A DNA stretch of 43,078 nucleotides from Punctularia strigosozonata HHB-11173 SS5 (Eukaryota; Basidiomycota; Agaricomycetes; Corticiales; Punctulariaceae): positions 1,674,120-1,717,197 of the forward strand of contig NW_006767439.1 of NCBI RefSeq assembly GCF_000264995.1, given 5' to 3'. Each line of letters starts with the position of its first letter. Within the stretch, counting starts at the first letter, position 1. The notes under the pieces were generated by a model. It searched no databases, was not told where the DNA came from, and saw only the letters and a program-made list of their open reading frames with translations. This document shows, one piece after another, positions 21,353-30,039 of the stretch. Position numbers and translations under genes: made by a program.

Positions 21353-22296
21353 TCAACGCAGCTGATTTGCCCTCTGCCCGACCTGCATAACGTAGTCACT
21401 GAGCGCCGCGACCTGATCGACGAGGGCCTGGGTCTTCTCCGCCTGCTGAGTGCACATGTGTACCAGGCCGTTGTATAGCTCGTTCATCTTCGCCATCTCG
21501 GTCGTCATGCACTCGATGGCGGCGGAGAGATCTTCGTGATCGGCGGCGTGGTCCGCGTGCGACTTGAGGATTGCCGACAGCATTTGCTGCTGGCCTGCAA
21601 TCTGACCGGGGACGGCTTCCAGAGCGCTGAGCCAATGCGCCATGTCTTCCACGCTCCTCGTAAGCGCCGATCCTACCGCTTGCAGTTCGGAGGACGTCGC
21701 TAGGCCCAGGGTCGTTGCAGCCTCGACGGACGGGGTCCGTTCAACGATGGGTGCCAGAGGAGCGGCGGCCTTGCGGGGCCGGGGCTTGGGCTGCGTCTGA
21801 GTGGGAGCCTGAGGCGTAGTGTCTTCCGACACGTCCATGCTACCCGAGGCATCGAAGCCTGCTTTAGATGACGGCTGTCTCATGGACTTGCACGAGGGGT
21901 CTGCTGCCGTATCCGTCAATGGGGCCGCCTCGACGTCGTGCGCCCTCCCCTTCCCCTTGGCCTTGGCGGACTGGGGACCCGGACGATCCGAGGCGGAATC
22001 GTCCAATAGCCCAGCACGTGGGCACAGCGGGCCATCGGCATTGGTGTCCTGCTGTGAAAGTTCATACCGATGACGAGACGCCGTCGGAATGAGTGACGCA
22101 CCATATTATGGTCCTTGTCTTCGTTATCGGGTGGTCGGGTGGTCGTTATCCTTGGCGCCTGTGATATGCAACATTGTAAGCCGCTAAAATGCTTTCCGAT
22201 TGGAGGGTTACGCACTGCTACCCCTGCCCTTGCCAGCGCGGCGGCGAAGCCCGGATTGCTCTGGTAGCTTTCCACCCTCGCAATAGAGAATGGCAC
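21353..22296 (-). CDS. Small coiled-coil protein, unit 1 (paralogue of unit 4)
   Basis: The last exon encodes an acidic/basic Ser-Pro-rich stretch with a KAKGKGR basic patch and then about 110 residues of predicted coiled coil (ELQAVGSALTRSVEDMAHWL... to QRANQLR). The coil aligns residue for residue with unit 4 (24753-25178): both share SALEAVP/SAIETIP, AQ/GQQ, LK-x-H-x-D-x-AADH and end in Q-x-ANQLR/SANRLR. An upstream exon (NPGFAAALARAG near 22220) also resembles unit 4's first exon (YLESLIEQAKVG). Introns of about 50 nt are visible, for instance an acceptor ACTTTCACAG near 22050. The start codon is unresolved. Function unknown; coil and basic patch suggest a nuclear oligomeric protein. Confidence 0.5.
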
Positions 22297-22915
22297 ATGA
22301 CCTTTTGCCGATCAAGGCGAATCACCTAAGTCCATATCTGCTCGGCAGTAGTCGTGGTCGCGTTTCCGAACAGCCATAAGGCCGCGGGTATTTCCTACCG
22401 CCCACGAATATTTCATTCTGAGCCCAGCAAAAGCGCATTAGATTGGATAACGAATGGGCGGGGAACGGGTAAAGCACAGAGGTTGTTTCGCTGGCGGCGG
22501 TGAGAAATGAGCAATACCACTACGTCCATAGGAACTGTATTAGGTCTCTCTCGGGTAGAACACATTCTACCATATCCCTCCATTCCGATGCCTGTCCCTG
22601 TCTGGTGCGGCCAGAACAAATGCACCATTTGTTAGGATGGTCAGTCCGATGCTATATCGAGGGGATATGGCACTGGTCTGGGCCTCAGGGAGTGCTTGTG
22701 GTGATATAACCCCTATCCTTCACAGAGCGTCAATTTATCCCTCTGGAAGCTACTTCTTTATTCCTCTGAGAGCCCCGCATAGCATGTCCTTTACAGTGCA
22801 ATCCTCGGATTCATCGTGTTACCCTCTCGGCACCAGAAGCTCAAGCGACGCGCGTTGGGATCGAAAAGTGATATTTTACGGTTATGCGCGTATGCTACAT
22901 TCCACATCCGTGTAT
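22297..22915. other. Gene-free interval
   Basis: Only short frames without motif or conserved splice sites were found between units 1 and 2. Confidence 0.35.
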
Positions 22916-23519
22916 CTACTTTCTAGGAACCGCCCGGCGCTTTCCCTTTCCTCCGCTCCGCTTCTCAACCCCGATGGCGCATGCCGTTTGAATGAGTCGC
23001 AGGTGTGCCTCGACCTCCCTCAAAATGTCTTGCAATCCGATTCCGATGGTGGCGCCGGCGAGGATTGCGTTTTCCTCCATTTTCTCGAGCGCTGTGTCAG
23101 AGAACATATCCAGCGCCTTGAGAAAGCGTTGGCTGGACCTCTCGGTCAGCCGCGCCGCCTCGGTCCACTGCTCGGCCTCCATCATGGCCGACCAATCGCT
23201 GGTGGTAGGCTCGGAATGGGGAGGGGACGGCGGAGCAGCACCTGTTGTCTGGCTCGCCCATGAGTGAGATCGGGCGGGATGGTTGAAAGGTGTCGCAACG
23301 TACCGTCTCTCCAGCGAACGGAAGCGGATCATCGAGCGAATCTGGTATCGGATTAGCCCGGCCTGATGTGCTAGGGTTTGCCGGTGCGTGTCTGGGATGG
23401 CGCGATGTGGAGGGACCGGCCTGAGACCTTTCGTATTCCTCCAGCTCTGCGGCGAGCCGGAGAAGGGTCTCCAGAGGGAGGCTTTCGAGATCTTGCGGGA
23501 TGCCGGTTGACGAGGACAT
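22916..23519 (-). CDS. Small gene, unit 2 of the cluster (N-terminal helix, C-terminal coil)
   Basis: ATG at 23517-23519 opens MSSSTG, followed by an amphipathic helix QDLESLPLETLLRLAAELEEYER. The C-terminal exon, in another frame and therefore reached by splicing or frameshift, has FLKALDMFSDTALEKMEEN and the motif AGATIGIGLQDIL. Unit 6 carries a matching IGATIGTVLRTM. The helix resembles DLSPEMLRLLLEQLE of unit 3 and LTPTQLQALLRELD of unit 6. The cysteine cluster seen in units 3, 6 and 7 is missing, so the gene may be broken in its middle. Confidence 0.45.
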
Positions 23520-23755
23520 GGTGATGAAGAACTAGAGAAACCTGATGGAGGGCCCTTAGGCAACAACCTCACGTGACTGGCCGGATTGTTGGCCGTAACA
23601 TTGCCTAACTTGCGATGGCTTGGCCCGTCATTCCGAAGCATGTACAAGCGCGCTTGATCCTTCGTATGTACGTTATGGTTACAAAAAAGTTGAACAGGCG
23701 TTATCGGGCGATACGGTATCTACGGCATGGCCTACAGCTCAGCCCTTTGGCGTGT

Positions 23756-24483
23756 TTACGCCCGAGCGCCCCCCAGCATCGGAAGGAGCTCGTCGAACCG
23801 CTCCGCGAGGTCGTCGTGCATGGTGATTAGCGTCTCCGCCAAAGGACTCCTCAGCTGCTCGTGGATGTCGATGAGCTCGGTGAGGAGCTCCATCTGGTAT
23901 TTGAGGTTCCGCAAGACGACGGGGAGTGATTGGGACACCTCGATTGTGGTATAGGTGACGCAGTCGCTGCCGTAACCATCTCAGGCGCAAAACGTGCACG
24001 ACCCGTCGGTGGGCTTTCGCACTGATAGCGCATTTCTCGACATGGATTGCAGATCGGATGATGTGTCCGATTCTATTACCCCAGTTAGCAAGAGCAGCAA
24101 GAGGAGGTGGGGAGCGGGAGGGCGCACCGACTCCAGGAGCCACCAGGCGTACTGGATCTTCTCTCGTAGCGATTGCTCGGTCGGTTTCCTCTGTGATTTC
24201 TACGGGATAGCGGTCAACCAATTCCCTGGACAATCGGAATGAATCAGTGCGCACCTGTCTGATCCTCTTCGACCGCCTAGTCGAAGAGAGCTCCTCCTCC
24301 GCCTTTCGCTTGCTGGATGTGCTGTCGCCGCTTACTGACTTGGCAATCCCAGGGGCGGTCAGCGAGCTCTGCCTCGACAGGCTGGCACCTGCATCCGTGT
24401 TGGCCGGCTCGAGCTGCTCAAGCAGAAGGCGCAACATTTCCGGACTGAGATCCTCCAGAGCGCTGATAGCGGATTCACTCATG
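23756..24483 (-). pseudogene. Small Zn2Cys6-like gene, unit 3, broken inside the zinc cluster
   Basis: ATG at about 24481-24483. N-terminal helix DLSPEMLRLLLEQLE, a Ser-rich linker, then a basic SSKRKAEEE...RRSKRIR stretch that looks like a nuclear localisation signal. A second exon (acceptor near 24072) has CNPCREMRYQC, the first half of a C-x2-C-x6-C zinc cluster. The second half, CTFC...DC, follows in another frame and contains an in-frame TGA at 23981-23983. The C-terminal coil (NLKYQMELLTELIDIHEQL) ends at 23756. The cluster would otherwise be a full C-x2-C-x6-C-xn-C-x2-C-x6-C pattern as in fungal Zn2Cys6 DNA-binding domains. Confidence 0.5.
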
Positions 24484-24752
24484 GTGGGATGGTCATTGCG
24501 GGTGGGGGGGGGAGGGAAGTATCGACACGCGTCTGACAGTGCCCCGGTCCCGTGACGCTCCCCGTTTCCGGGCTCATTCCGATCGATATTTACGTTGGTA
24601 TGAAATCTTTCGTTAGGATTCATAGTACGTACACAGGCGGAATCAATAGCAACATCGGCATGAAATGACTCGTTAGATTTCGTACTATTTACACGGGCAG
24701 CAGCGCATGTCGTGAGTGCGTTAGGAGATGGCAACAGTAACACCGCTGTAGC

Positions 24753-25806
24753 TCAACGGAGCCGGTTAGCGCTCTGTCGAATCTGCGCCAAGTTGTCGTT
24801 TAACTTGGCGACCTCTGCGGCGAGCGTCTGCAACTTCTCGGCTTGATCGTGGCACATGTAGAACAGCACTTTCTGCACTTCTGATAGCTTTGCGATATCC
24901 CGGGTGATGCGGTCGACGGCGTCGGTGACATTCGCGTGATCCGCAGCCTGGTCCCCGTGGGCCTTGAGTACCGCATCTGCGAACTGCTTTTGAGCAGATA
25001 GCTGCGCAGGGATCGTCTCGATGGCGCTGAGCCGAGCTGAAATATCGTTGACACTGCATGTGAGCATCGACGCGAACACTGCGAGCTGGTGAGATGTTGC
25101 CACGGCCATCGGCGATGCGGTATCGGCAGAATGATCCTGCACATTGATCGGTGCGATTGGAGAGGCGGGAACTGGCACTACGGTGGTGGAACGCTGTCGG
25201 TCTCTGGGATCCGCCGGTGTGGGGCCTTGGGCGGAAGGTGCCGCGGGCGGACGAGGCCCGTCGCTCTCAGACGGATTCCTGTCAGCCTGTCCCGCCGGCG
25301 AGCCTTAGACGTCTGCCTTGAAGACTTTCGCGTCACAGCTGCCGTGGTAGATATGGAGCAGGGCTGCTGGCCGTCCTGCGCTCTTGAAGTCGTTGCGGTC
25401 TTGGCGGACTGGGCGACGTGTTGATCCATGGAGGCTGAGGATCGCCCGCGGCATGCCTGCTGATTGGGGGGAGGCGGCGAGGGATCAGCGTCTATTTCCT
25501 GTCGTAAACGTTAGCTGGAACGTGGATTTGTGATCGGATTAACCGACCCACCATCTCCTGTTCATCGTCCATCCTATGGCCTTCTCTGGAGCTCGACCTG
25601 TCCAGCTTCTTGATTCGCCAGTGTCAGTAGTGTGGCGATGGCGACAAGAGAATCGGAATACTTACCCCGACCTTTGCCTGCTCTATCAGAGACTCGAGGT
25701 ACCCTTGCCCATGACGGGCGATGAGCTGTCTTATCAGCGTAGCCTTATCAACTTCCGCTGGGTCCTGGGTACACGGGTTGAGAGGATCGCTGGTGTTCTT
25801 GCTCAT
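24753..25806 (-). CDS. Small multi-exon coiled-coil protein, unit 4
   Basis: ATG at 25804-25806 opens MSKNTSDPLN and reads to LIEQAKVG, then a GTAAGT donor near 25670. Middle exons carry a Ser/Arg/Lys-rich basic stretch (RKSSRQTSKARRRDR near 25340). The final exon encodes about 110 residues of coil ending SANRLR at 24753, clearly paralogous to unit 1. No cysteine cluster was found. It starts 176 bp from the divergent unit 5, so the two may share a promoter. Exact middle splice sites are uncertain. Confidence 0.5.
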
Positions 25807-25981
25807 TCTGTGCAACTCTGCGTTGGTCCAATGTCTGGGTGAGCACAAGGAGGGAGGTGGACTTTGCCAGAGGCATCGGGGGGAAAGAGCACATGACACG
25901 ATTTCCATCATTGGGCCACAGGTTCGGCGTTGCTCCTGTTATCCATTCCGGTAAAGACACCCTGCTCGCAGAAGGCCCTAC

Positions 25982-26614
25982 ATGGCATCGTCACATGCTC
26001 AGGATGCTCCTATGGCAGACGATGAGGTGCTCAGAATTCTGAGTTATTTCTGAGATGTCGACCCACCCCAACATGGAGAGCTATTCTCCGACGGGAATCG
26101 GGACGACGGCATGTCCCAGAAAGCGCATTCCATTCCGACAACGAATGATACGCCTGAAGGGCAAGGCATGGCTCTCTCCGATGAGAAGGTGAGTTGCTTG
26201 CCGTTCCTGGTCACCGTGTCTTGATGTATCTTATTTCTGATATCCGCTATTGGATGTGCGGTGCATTAGGGTATTCAGGAAAATCCAGATCTGCTGGCTG
26301 ATGGTCACCGGAAAGATATGCCCCAGCATGTGCAAGACCAGGGTGCTCAAGGGGAATGTTCTGACCGCGGCATCAATCCCACTCACAAGACGACTTCTGA
26401 GGGCACCTTGCGCAACCCATTCGAAATTCCGTCAGTAACCATGCACCGGATGGACGAAGACTTTTTAAGATAGATGGAGAGAGTTGAGCAGCAGATGGAT
26501 ATTCATAGCAAGCTCACGGCTAGCTCGGTGGGGGTGGTGCTGGAACATATGTGCGTGGCGATGGAACTGCTCAGGAGAAATCTACATTGCTATGGAAGGA
26601 TATACATACTATAA
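25982..26614 (+). pseudogene. Small gene, unit 5, two exons with two in-frame stops
   Basis: ATG 25982 opens MASSHAQDAPMADDEVLRIL. Exon 1 (25982-26188) joins exon 2 (26270-26614) in phase 0 through an 81-nt GTGAGT...TTAG intron. TGA at 26051-26053 and TAG at 26471-26473 interrupt a frame that otherwise continues sensibly. The sequence after the TAG (MERVEQQMDIHSKLTASSV) is a coil like that of unit 3. Both stops are one C-to-T change away from sense (CGA, CAG). It is divergent from unit 4. Confidence 0.5.
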
Positions 26615-26658
26615 AGTACTATTATAGCACTACCATAGCATTTCATAGCTTCCATAGC
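26589..26658. repeat. Imperfect inverted repeat at the 3' end of unit 5
   Basis: GCTATGGAAG at 26589-26598 faces its complement CTTCCATAGC at 26649-26658, with AT-rich, self-complementary DNA between (TAGTACTTTATAG-like words). It could be a small fold-back element or a transcription-end hairpin. Confidence 0.5.
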
Positions 26659-26897
26659 CATGGAGTTTTACCAGATGTGGTGATTTCCGAAGTGGCAGAA
26701 ACATTTTTATGGTAGCCATCTAGTTGAATACATATCAGAATGATTTATCGGAATGATTGCATCGGCAGCTCTACAGCCTCCCGACGTCATTGACATCACT
26801 CCCAGCCAGTTGCGAGATCGAGGCGGTATGCACATGTGACTAATTGAACGACGCGGTGGAATTCAAAGTCCATCTCTCTCTCACTTTCCATCTCGCT

Positions 26898-27913
26898 ATG
26901 CATGTGCTAGAGGAACACCTATCGACCCTTACGCCCACCCAGCTCCAAGCCCTGCTTCGGGAACTGGATCTCACCACGGACGCCCCGCCTATCAATCAAC
27001 AAGCAGGTCCCTCAAGGCTTGCTGCGAGACCGGAATCGGATTCTGACGCGGTGGAGGAAGTCCAATCAACGGACATGGAGGCAAAGAAGATGCGGAGGAT
27101 ACCGCTGGGGAGCCTTCAATTAGGTGCTGGCCCATCGTGAGGTCCTTCACGCTGCCGAATAGCCAGACTAAGCCAGCTCCACGTCGCTCTGTGAGTGATG
27201 CCCATTCTGATTCTGGATTTTTAATGCAAGCACATACAGTCACCTATGCAGTTTGTGAGTACCACCGCACCATTCCGCACAGACTGACCCATATAGGATA
27301 TGGTCTAGAGCGATGATGAGGCCATCCCACGGCCAATCCCAGTATGTTCACCGCTAAACGCATGGCTGACGGATACTGACACTTTCCGCTCAGAGGAGAA
27401 GGGGCCATGTGCTGGAGGGAAAAGGCGTAAACACTTATCCTGTCATTCCGATCATCATCTCATAATTCCTCACAGATGTTTTTCCCGACACTGTGCACGA
27501 AGTGCAGAAGCGCGGGGGTGCAATGCGAGATGGGCTGGTATGCGGGAGTGGCGTGCATGTGCTGCCAACGACAGAAGAGCATGTACGAGAAGGGCAAGGG
27601 GGAGAAGGGGCTCAATCGCGGTGGGGCACACAGGCGGCGCAGGGGCGCAGCGTCAGAAGACATCCCTGCTGAGCCAAGGCCGACAAGGGTACCGGAGAAC
27701 GAGAATCCGAATCCGTTCTGGGCCAGCGCCGCGTCAGCTCGGCGCATCAAGGGTATCCTTGATCGATGCACAGAACACGTTCAAACGAGCGCAGATACTC
27801 GCGCTATGCAGATCGGGGCAACAATCGGCACAGTGCTGCGCACCATGGAGCTTACGCATGCTGCCAGAATGCTGGCAGCGGAGATCAAGCGGTGCCAGGC
27901 CCTCAGACGTTAG
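26898..27913 (+). CDS. Small Zn2Cys6-like protein, unit 6
   Basis: ATG 26898 opens MHVLEEHL followed by the helix LTPTQLQALLRELD and an acidic linker with a KKMRR patch. Several small exons and 50-60 nt introns are visible (GTGAGTG near 27198, a CCTCACAG acceptor at 27475). The last exon (27476-27913) has CTKCRSAGVQC then CMCCQRQKSMY. The spacing is C-x2-C-x6-C...C-x2-C-x6, with Tyr where the sixth Cys is expected. A basic region and a C-terminal helix with IGATIGTVLRTM (shared with unit 2) follow, stop at 27911-27913. The loss of the sixth Cys would weaken a binuclear zinc cluster. Middle exons are tentative, and a TGA after AGPS (27138) may belong to an intron. Confidence 0.5.
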
Positions 27914-28089
27914 GACCCGTACTAGTTACATGTACTATATCTCATTCTGAACACGAACGGCTTTTTGAATTTGAGCAAAGCGCCTGGCCTGGTGCAATGA
28001 AAATCCGATTGACATCACGTGCCGTAATTGGATTGAACGTGCGTCGTCGTCGTCGGATCGAACTCCCTCCTCCAACCCATCACTCGACA

Positions 28090-28475
28090 ATGCAGGTATT
28101 TGTAAACAACAACAGGGTAAGTGGCGCACCGTGTTACATATGCAATACTGATACCTGTTGGTCTAGTGCTTGCCTTGCTTCAACAACCAGATCGAGGATT
28201 GCGTTCGGGAGCTGAACATTCCCAGACTAAACAACGTGTGTCTGCATTGCAGGCAGAAGAACGCCAACTGTGTCGGGCGGGACTCCAGGCCTGCGGTAGT
28301 GTTGCTCACCCCCAGCAAGGCTCCGGCGACGCATTCCGGCGTGCCATACATGGCCGCCGAGGAGTGGGCCGCGTTTATGGCGGATACACTTGGGAGATGG
28401 GAGCAGAAGTTTGAGGCACTCGAAGAGATACTCCAGAACGTGAAGGTGGGCGAGGTGGGCGAGGTGAATAGGTGA
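28090..28475 (+). CDS. Small intact Zn2Cys6-like protein, unit 7 (111 residues)
   Basis: Two exons, 28090-28116 and 28167-28475, are separated by a clean 50-nt intron (GTAAGT...GTCTAG) that keeps phase 0. The product starts MQVFVNNNR and then has CLPCFNNQIEDC...CLHCRQKNANC, spacing C-x2-C-x6-C-x13-C-x2-C-x6-C. This satisfies the fungal Zn(II)2Cys6 layout except for a slightly long middle loop. The rest is an amphipathic helix (FMADTLGRWEQKFEALEEIL). The last residues VGEVGEV are encoded by the first units of the adjoining minisatellite, so the repeat supplies the C-terminus and stop. The N-terminal leucine helix of units 2, 3 and 6 is absent. No interruptions were seen. Confidence 0.6.
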
Positions 28476-28735
28476 ATATGTGGACAAGGTGGACGAGGTA
28501 GGTGAGGTGGACATGTGGACGAGGTAGGTGAGGTAGGCGAGGTGGACGAAGTGGATAGGTGGACATGTGGATGATGTGGATGAGGTAGGCGAGGTGGATG
28601 AGGTGGACAAGGTGGATAGGTGAACATGTGGACGAGGTAGGTGAGGTAGGCGAGGTGGACAAAGTAGGCGAGGTGGGCGAGGTGGATAGGTGGACATGTG
28701 GACGAGGTAGGCAAGATGGACTAGGTGGATTCAAT
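28445..28735 (+). repeat. G-rich minisatellite built on a 9-bp unit
   Basis: Variants of GTGGACGAG, GTAGGTGAG and GTGGATAGG repeat for about 290 bp with strong strand asymmetry (G much over C). Longer segments such as ATGTGGACGAGGTAGGTGAG recur at larger spacing, so there is higher-order amplification. Long Thr/Pro/Ser-rich frames on the minus strand are a by-product of the 9-bp period. Confidence 0.85.
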
Positions 28736-29290
28736 CCAATGCCTCGGAACGGTGGATCCGGTAGGTTTGGTGGATCCGGTGGGCAGGTGGATCAATGCTT
28801 AAAGTGGACAGGGTGGATGAGGTGGATGCTCATTCCAACGTTTCAAATAGGATGTGGATGGGGTGGACATGCCATCCACAGCGATCACCAGTCCCACGGC
28901 CGATGTGGGCAAGACAGGTGGGTCTGATGGACACCAACGGCCGTGAGAGGATAGGCCAAGTGGATTTGATGGCAATCCGGGGTTGTGAGAGGATAGGCTG
29001 AGTGGATTGAGGTGGATCTGAGCCCTCTTAGCCAATCCGACGCCTGCATCCACCATTTAGGCCCGTCGACATGGACTAGGGAAGAATAGTGCTAGGCAGT
29101 GTGTGGGGTGGCAGTGCCTGGGGTGCCTGGGGTGGCAGTGCCTGGGGTGGCAGTACACTGGGTGGCAGTGCTTCATGTGGCAGTGGTCCGCTCAGCCGTC
29201 TCCGGTGTTCGTTTCACGCCACCTTGAGCGGCGGAGCACACGTGGCAACGATGGTCCTGGCCGTCTCCGGATTTAATCCCACGTCAACTG
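28736..29290 (+). repeat. Decayed G-rich repeat DNA
   Basis: GGTGGATCCGGT and GGTGGAC words continue to about 29050 with growing divergence. At 29101-29185 a separate short block repeats GGGTGGCAGTGCCTGG-like units. No gene is supported here. Confidence 0.6.
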
Positions 29291-29460
29291 TGGGCTGACG
29301 CGTCGTGCTCCTCTCTCCCCGTGTCCCTGCCATCTCCTCTCCACCCTCTTTTCCTGCCCTCTTCGCCCGCCGCCGACGACACTCTCAACTCATCTTCCTT
29401 GCCGCCGGACTCGTTGCTTGCCGCCCGCCACTGGACTTGTTGCTTGCCCACGCGCCACTG

Positions 29461-29642
29461 CGCTTGCCGTTCAGCGCCCGCCACTGCGCTTGCCGTTCAG
29501 CGCCCGCCACTGCGCTTGCCGTTCAGCGCCCGCCACTGCGCTTGCCGTTCAGCGCCCGCCACTGCGCTTGCCGTTCAGCGCCCGCCACTGCGCTTGCCGT
29601 TCAGCGCCCGCCACCGCGCTTGCCGTTCAGCGCCCGCCACCG
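29461..29642. repeat. 26-bp tandem repeat, exactly seven copies
   Basis: Unit CGCTTGCCGTTCAGCGCCCG plus CCACTG (26 bp) starts at 29461, 29487, 29513, 29539, 29565, 29591 and 29617. The last two units share one substitution (CCACCG). Because 26 is not a multiple of three, every frame cycles through the same 78-bp peptide repeat and stays open, so the three overlapping long frames here are not evidence for a gene. Confidence 0.95.
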
Positions 29643-29700
29643 CGCTTTGTTTTTGCAGCTCGCTGGCAATAAAACCCTACGTGGGTTTTGCTGCTGGCTC

Positions 29701-29759
29701 GGAAGGCTTCGTGCCTTCCGATTGTTTCAGCTCTGTGCTTGGAAGGCTTCGCGCCTTCT
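29701..29759. repeat. Twin hairpins with TTCG loops
   Basis: GGAAGGC-TTCGT-GCCTTCC (29701-29719) and GGAAGGC-TTCGC-GCCTTCT (29741-29759) are direct copies 40 bp apart. Each can fold into a 6-7 bp stem with a TTCG-type loop. They lie in the probable 5' leader of the gene starting at 30040. Confidence 0.6.
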
Positions 29760-29938
29760 GGTTGTTTCGGTTTTTCTTTCACAGTAGACCGCGCGCTCGT
29801 GCTGTTTGGACCCGGTTGCCGTCTCTCTTGCTTTCACCTCCGTCCGTGCTCTCCCTTGTCCCCTTGTCCTCTCCATCTTGCTTGCCTGCTTGCTGCCTTG
29901 CTGTCTTGGCCTCCAGACTCTTATCTTACCAACGTTCG

Positions 29939-29996
29939 GTACGTACTACTGTGCTTCGATTCTCGACGTTGCGCTAACGAATCACATTTCTTTTAG
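29939..29996 (+). other. Probable intron in the 5' leader of the 30-kb gene
   Basis: GTACGT donor, GCTAACGA branch site and a pyrimidine tract ending TTTTAG, 58 nt long, about 43 bases before the ATG at 30040. This pattern supports transcription of the downstream gene on the plus strand. Confidence 0.55.
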
Positions 29997-30039
29997 TGCG
30001 TTCAATAATATTGCACGTCTCCGCTAGTCGATTGACCCA

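Noticed and set aside
28163-28734. Thr/Pro/Ser-rich minus-strand frames of up to 183 codons
   Set aside because: They are the complement of the 9-bp minisatellite and of unit 7; composition explains the lack of stops.
29305-29977. Three overlapping 84-218 codon plus-strand frames over the 26-bp array
   Set aside because: The 26-bp period keeps all three frames open with the same peptide words; no start context, domain or splice support.
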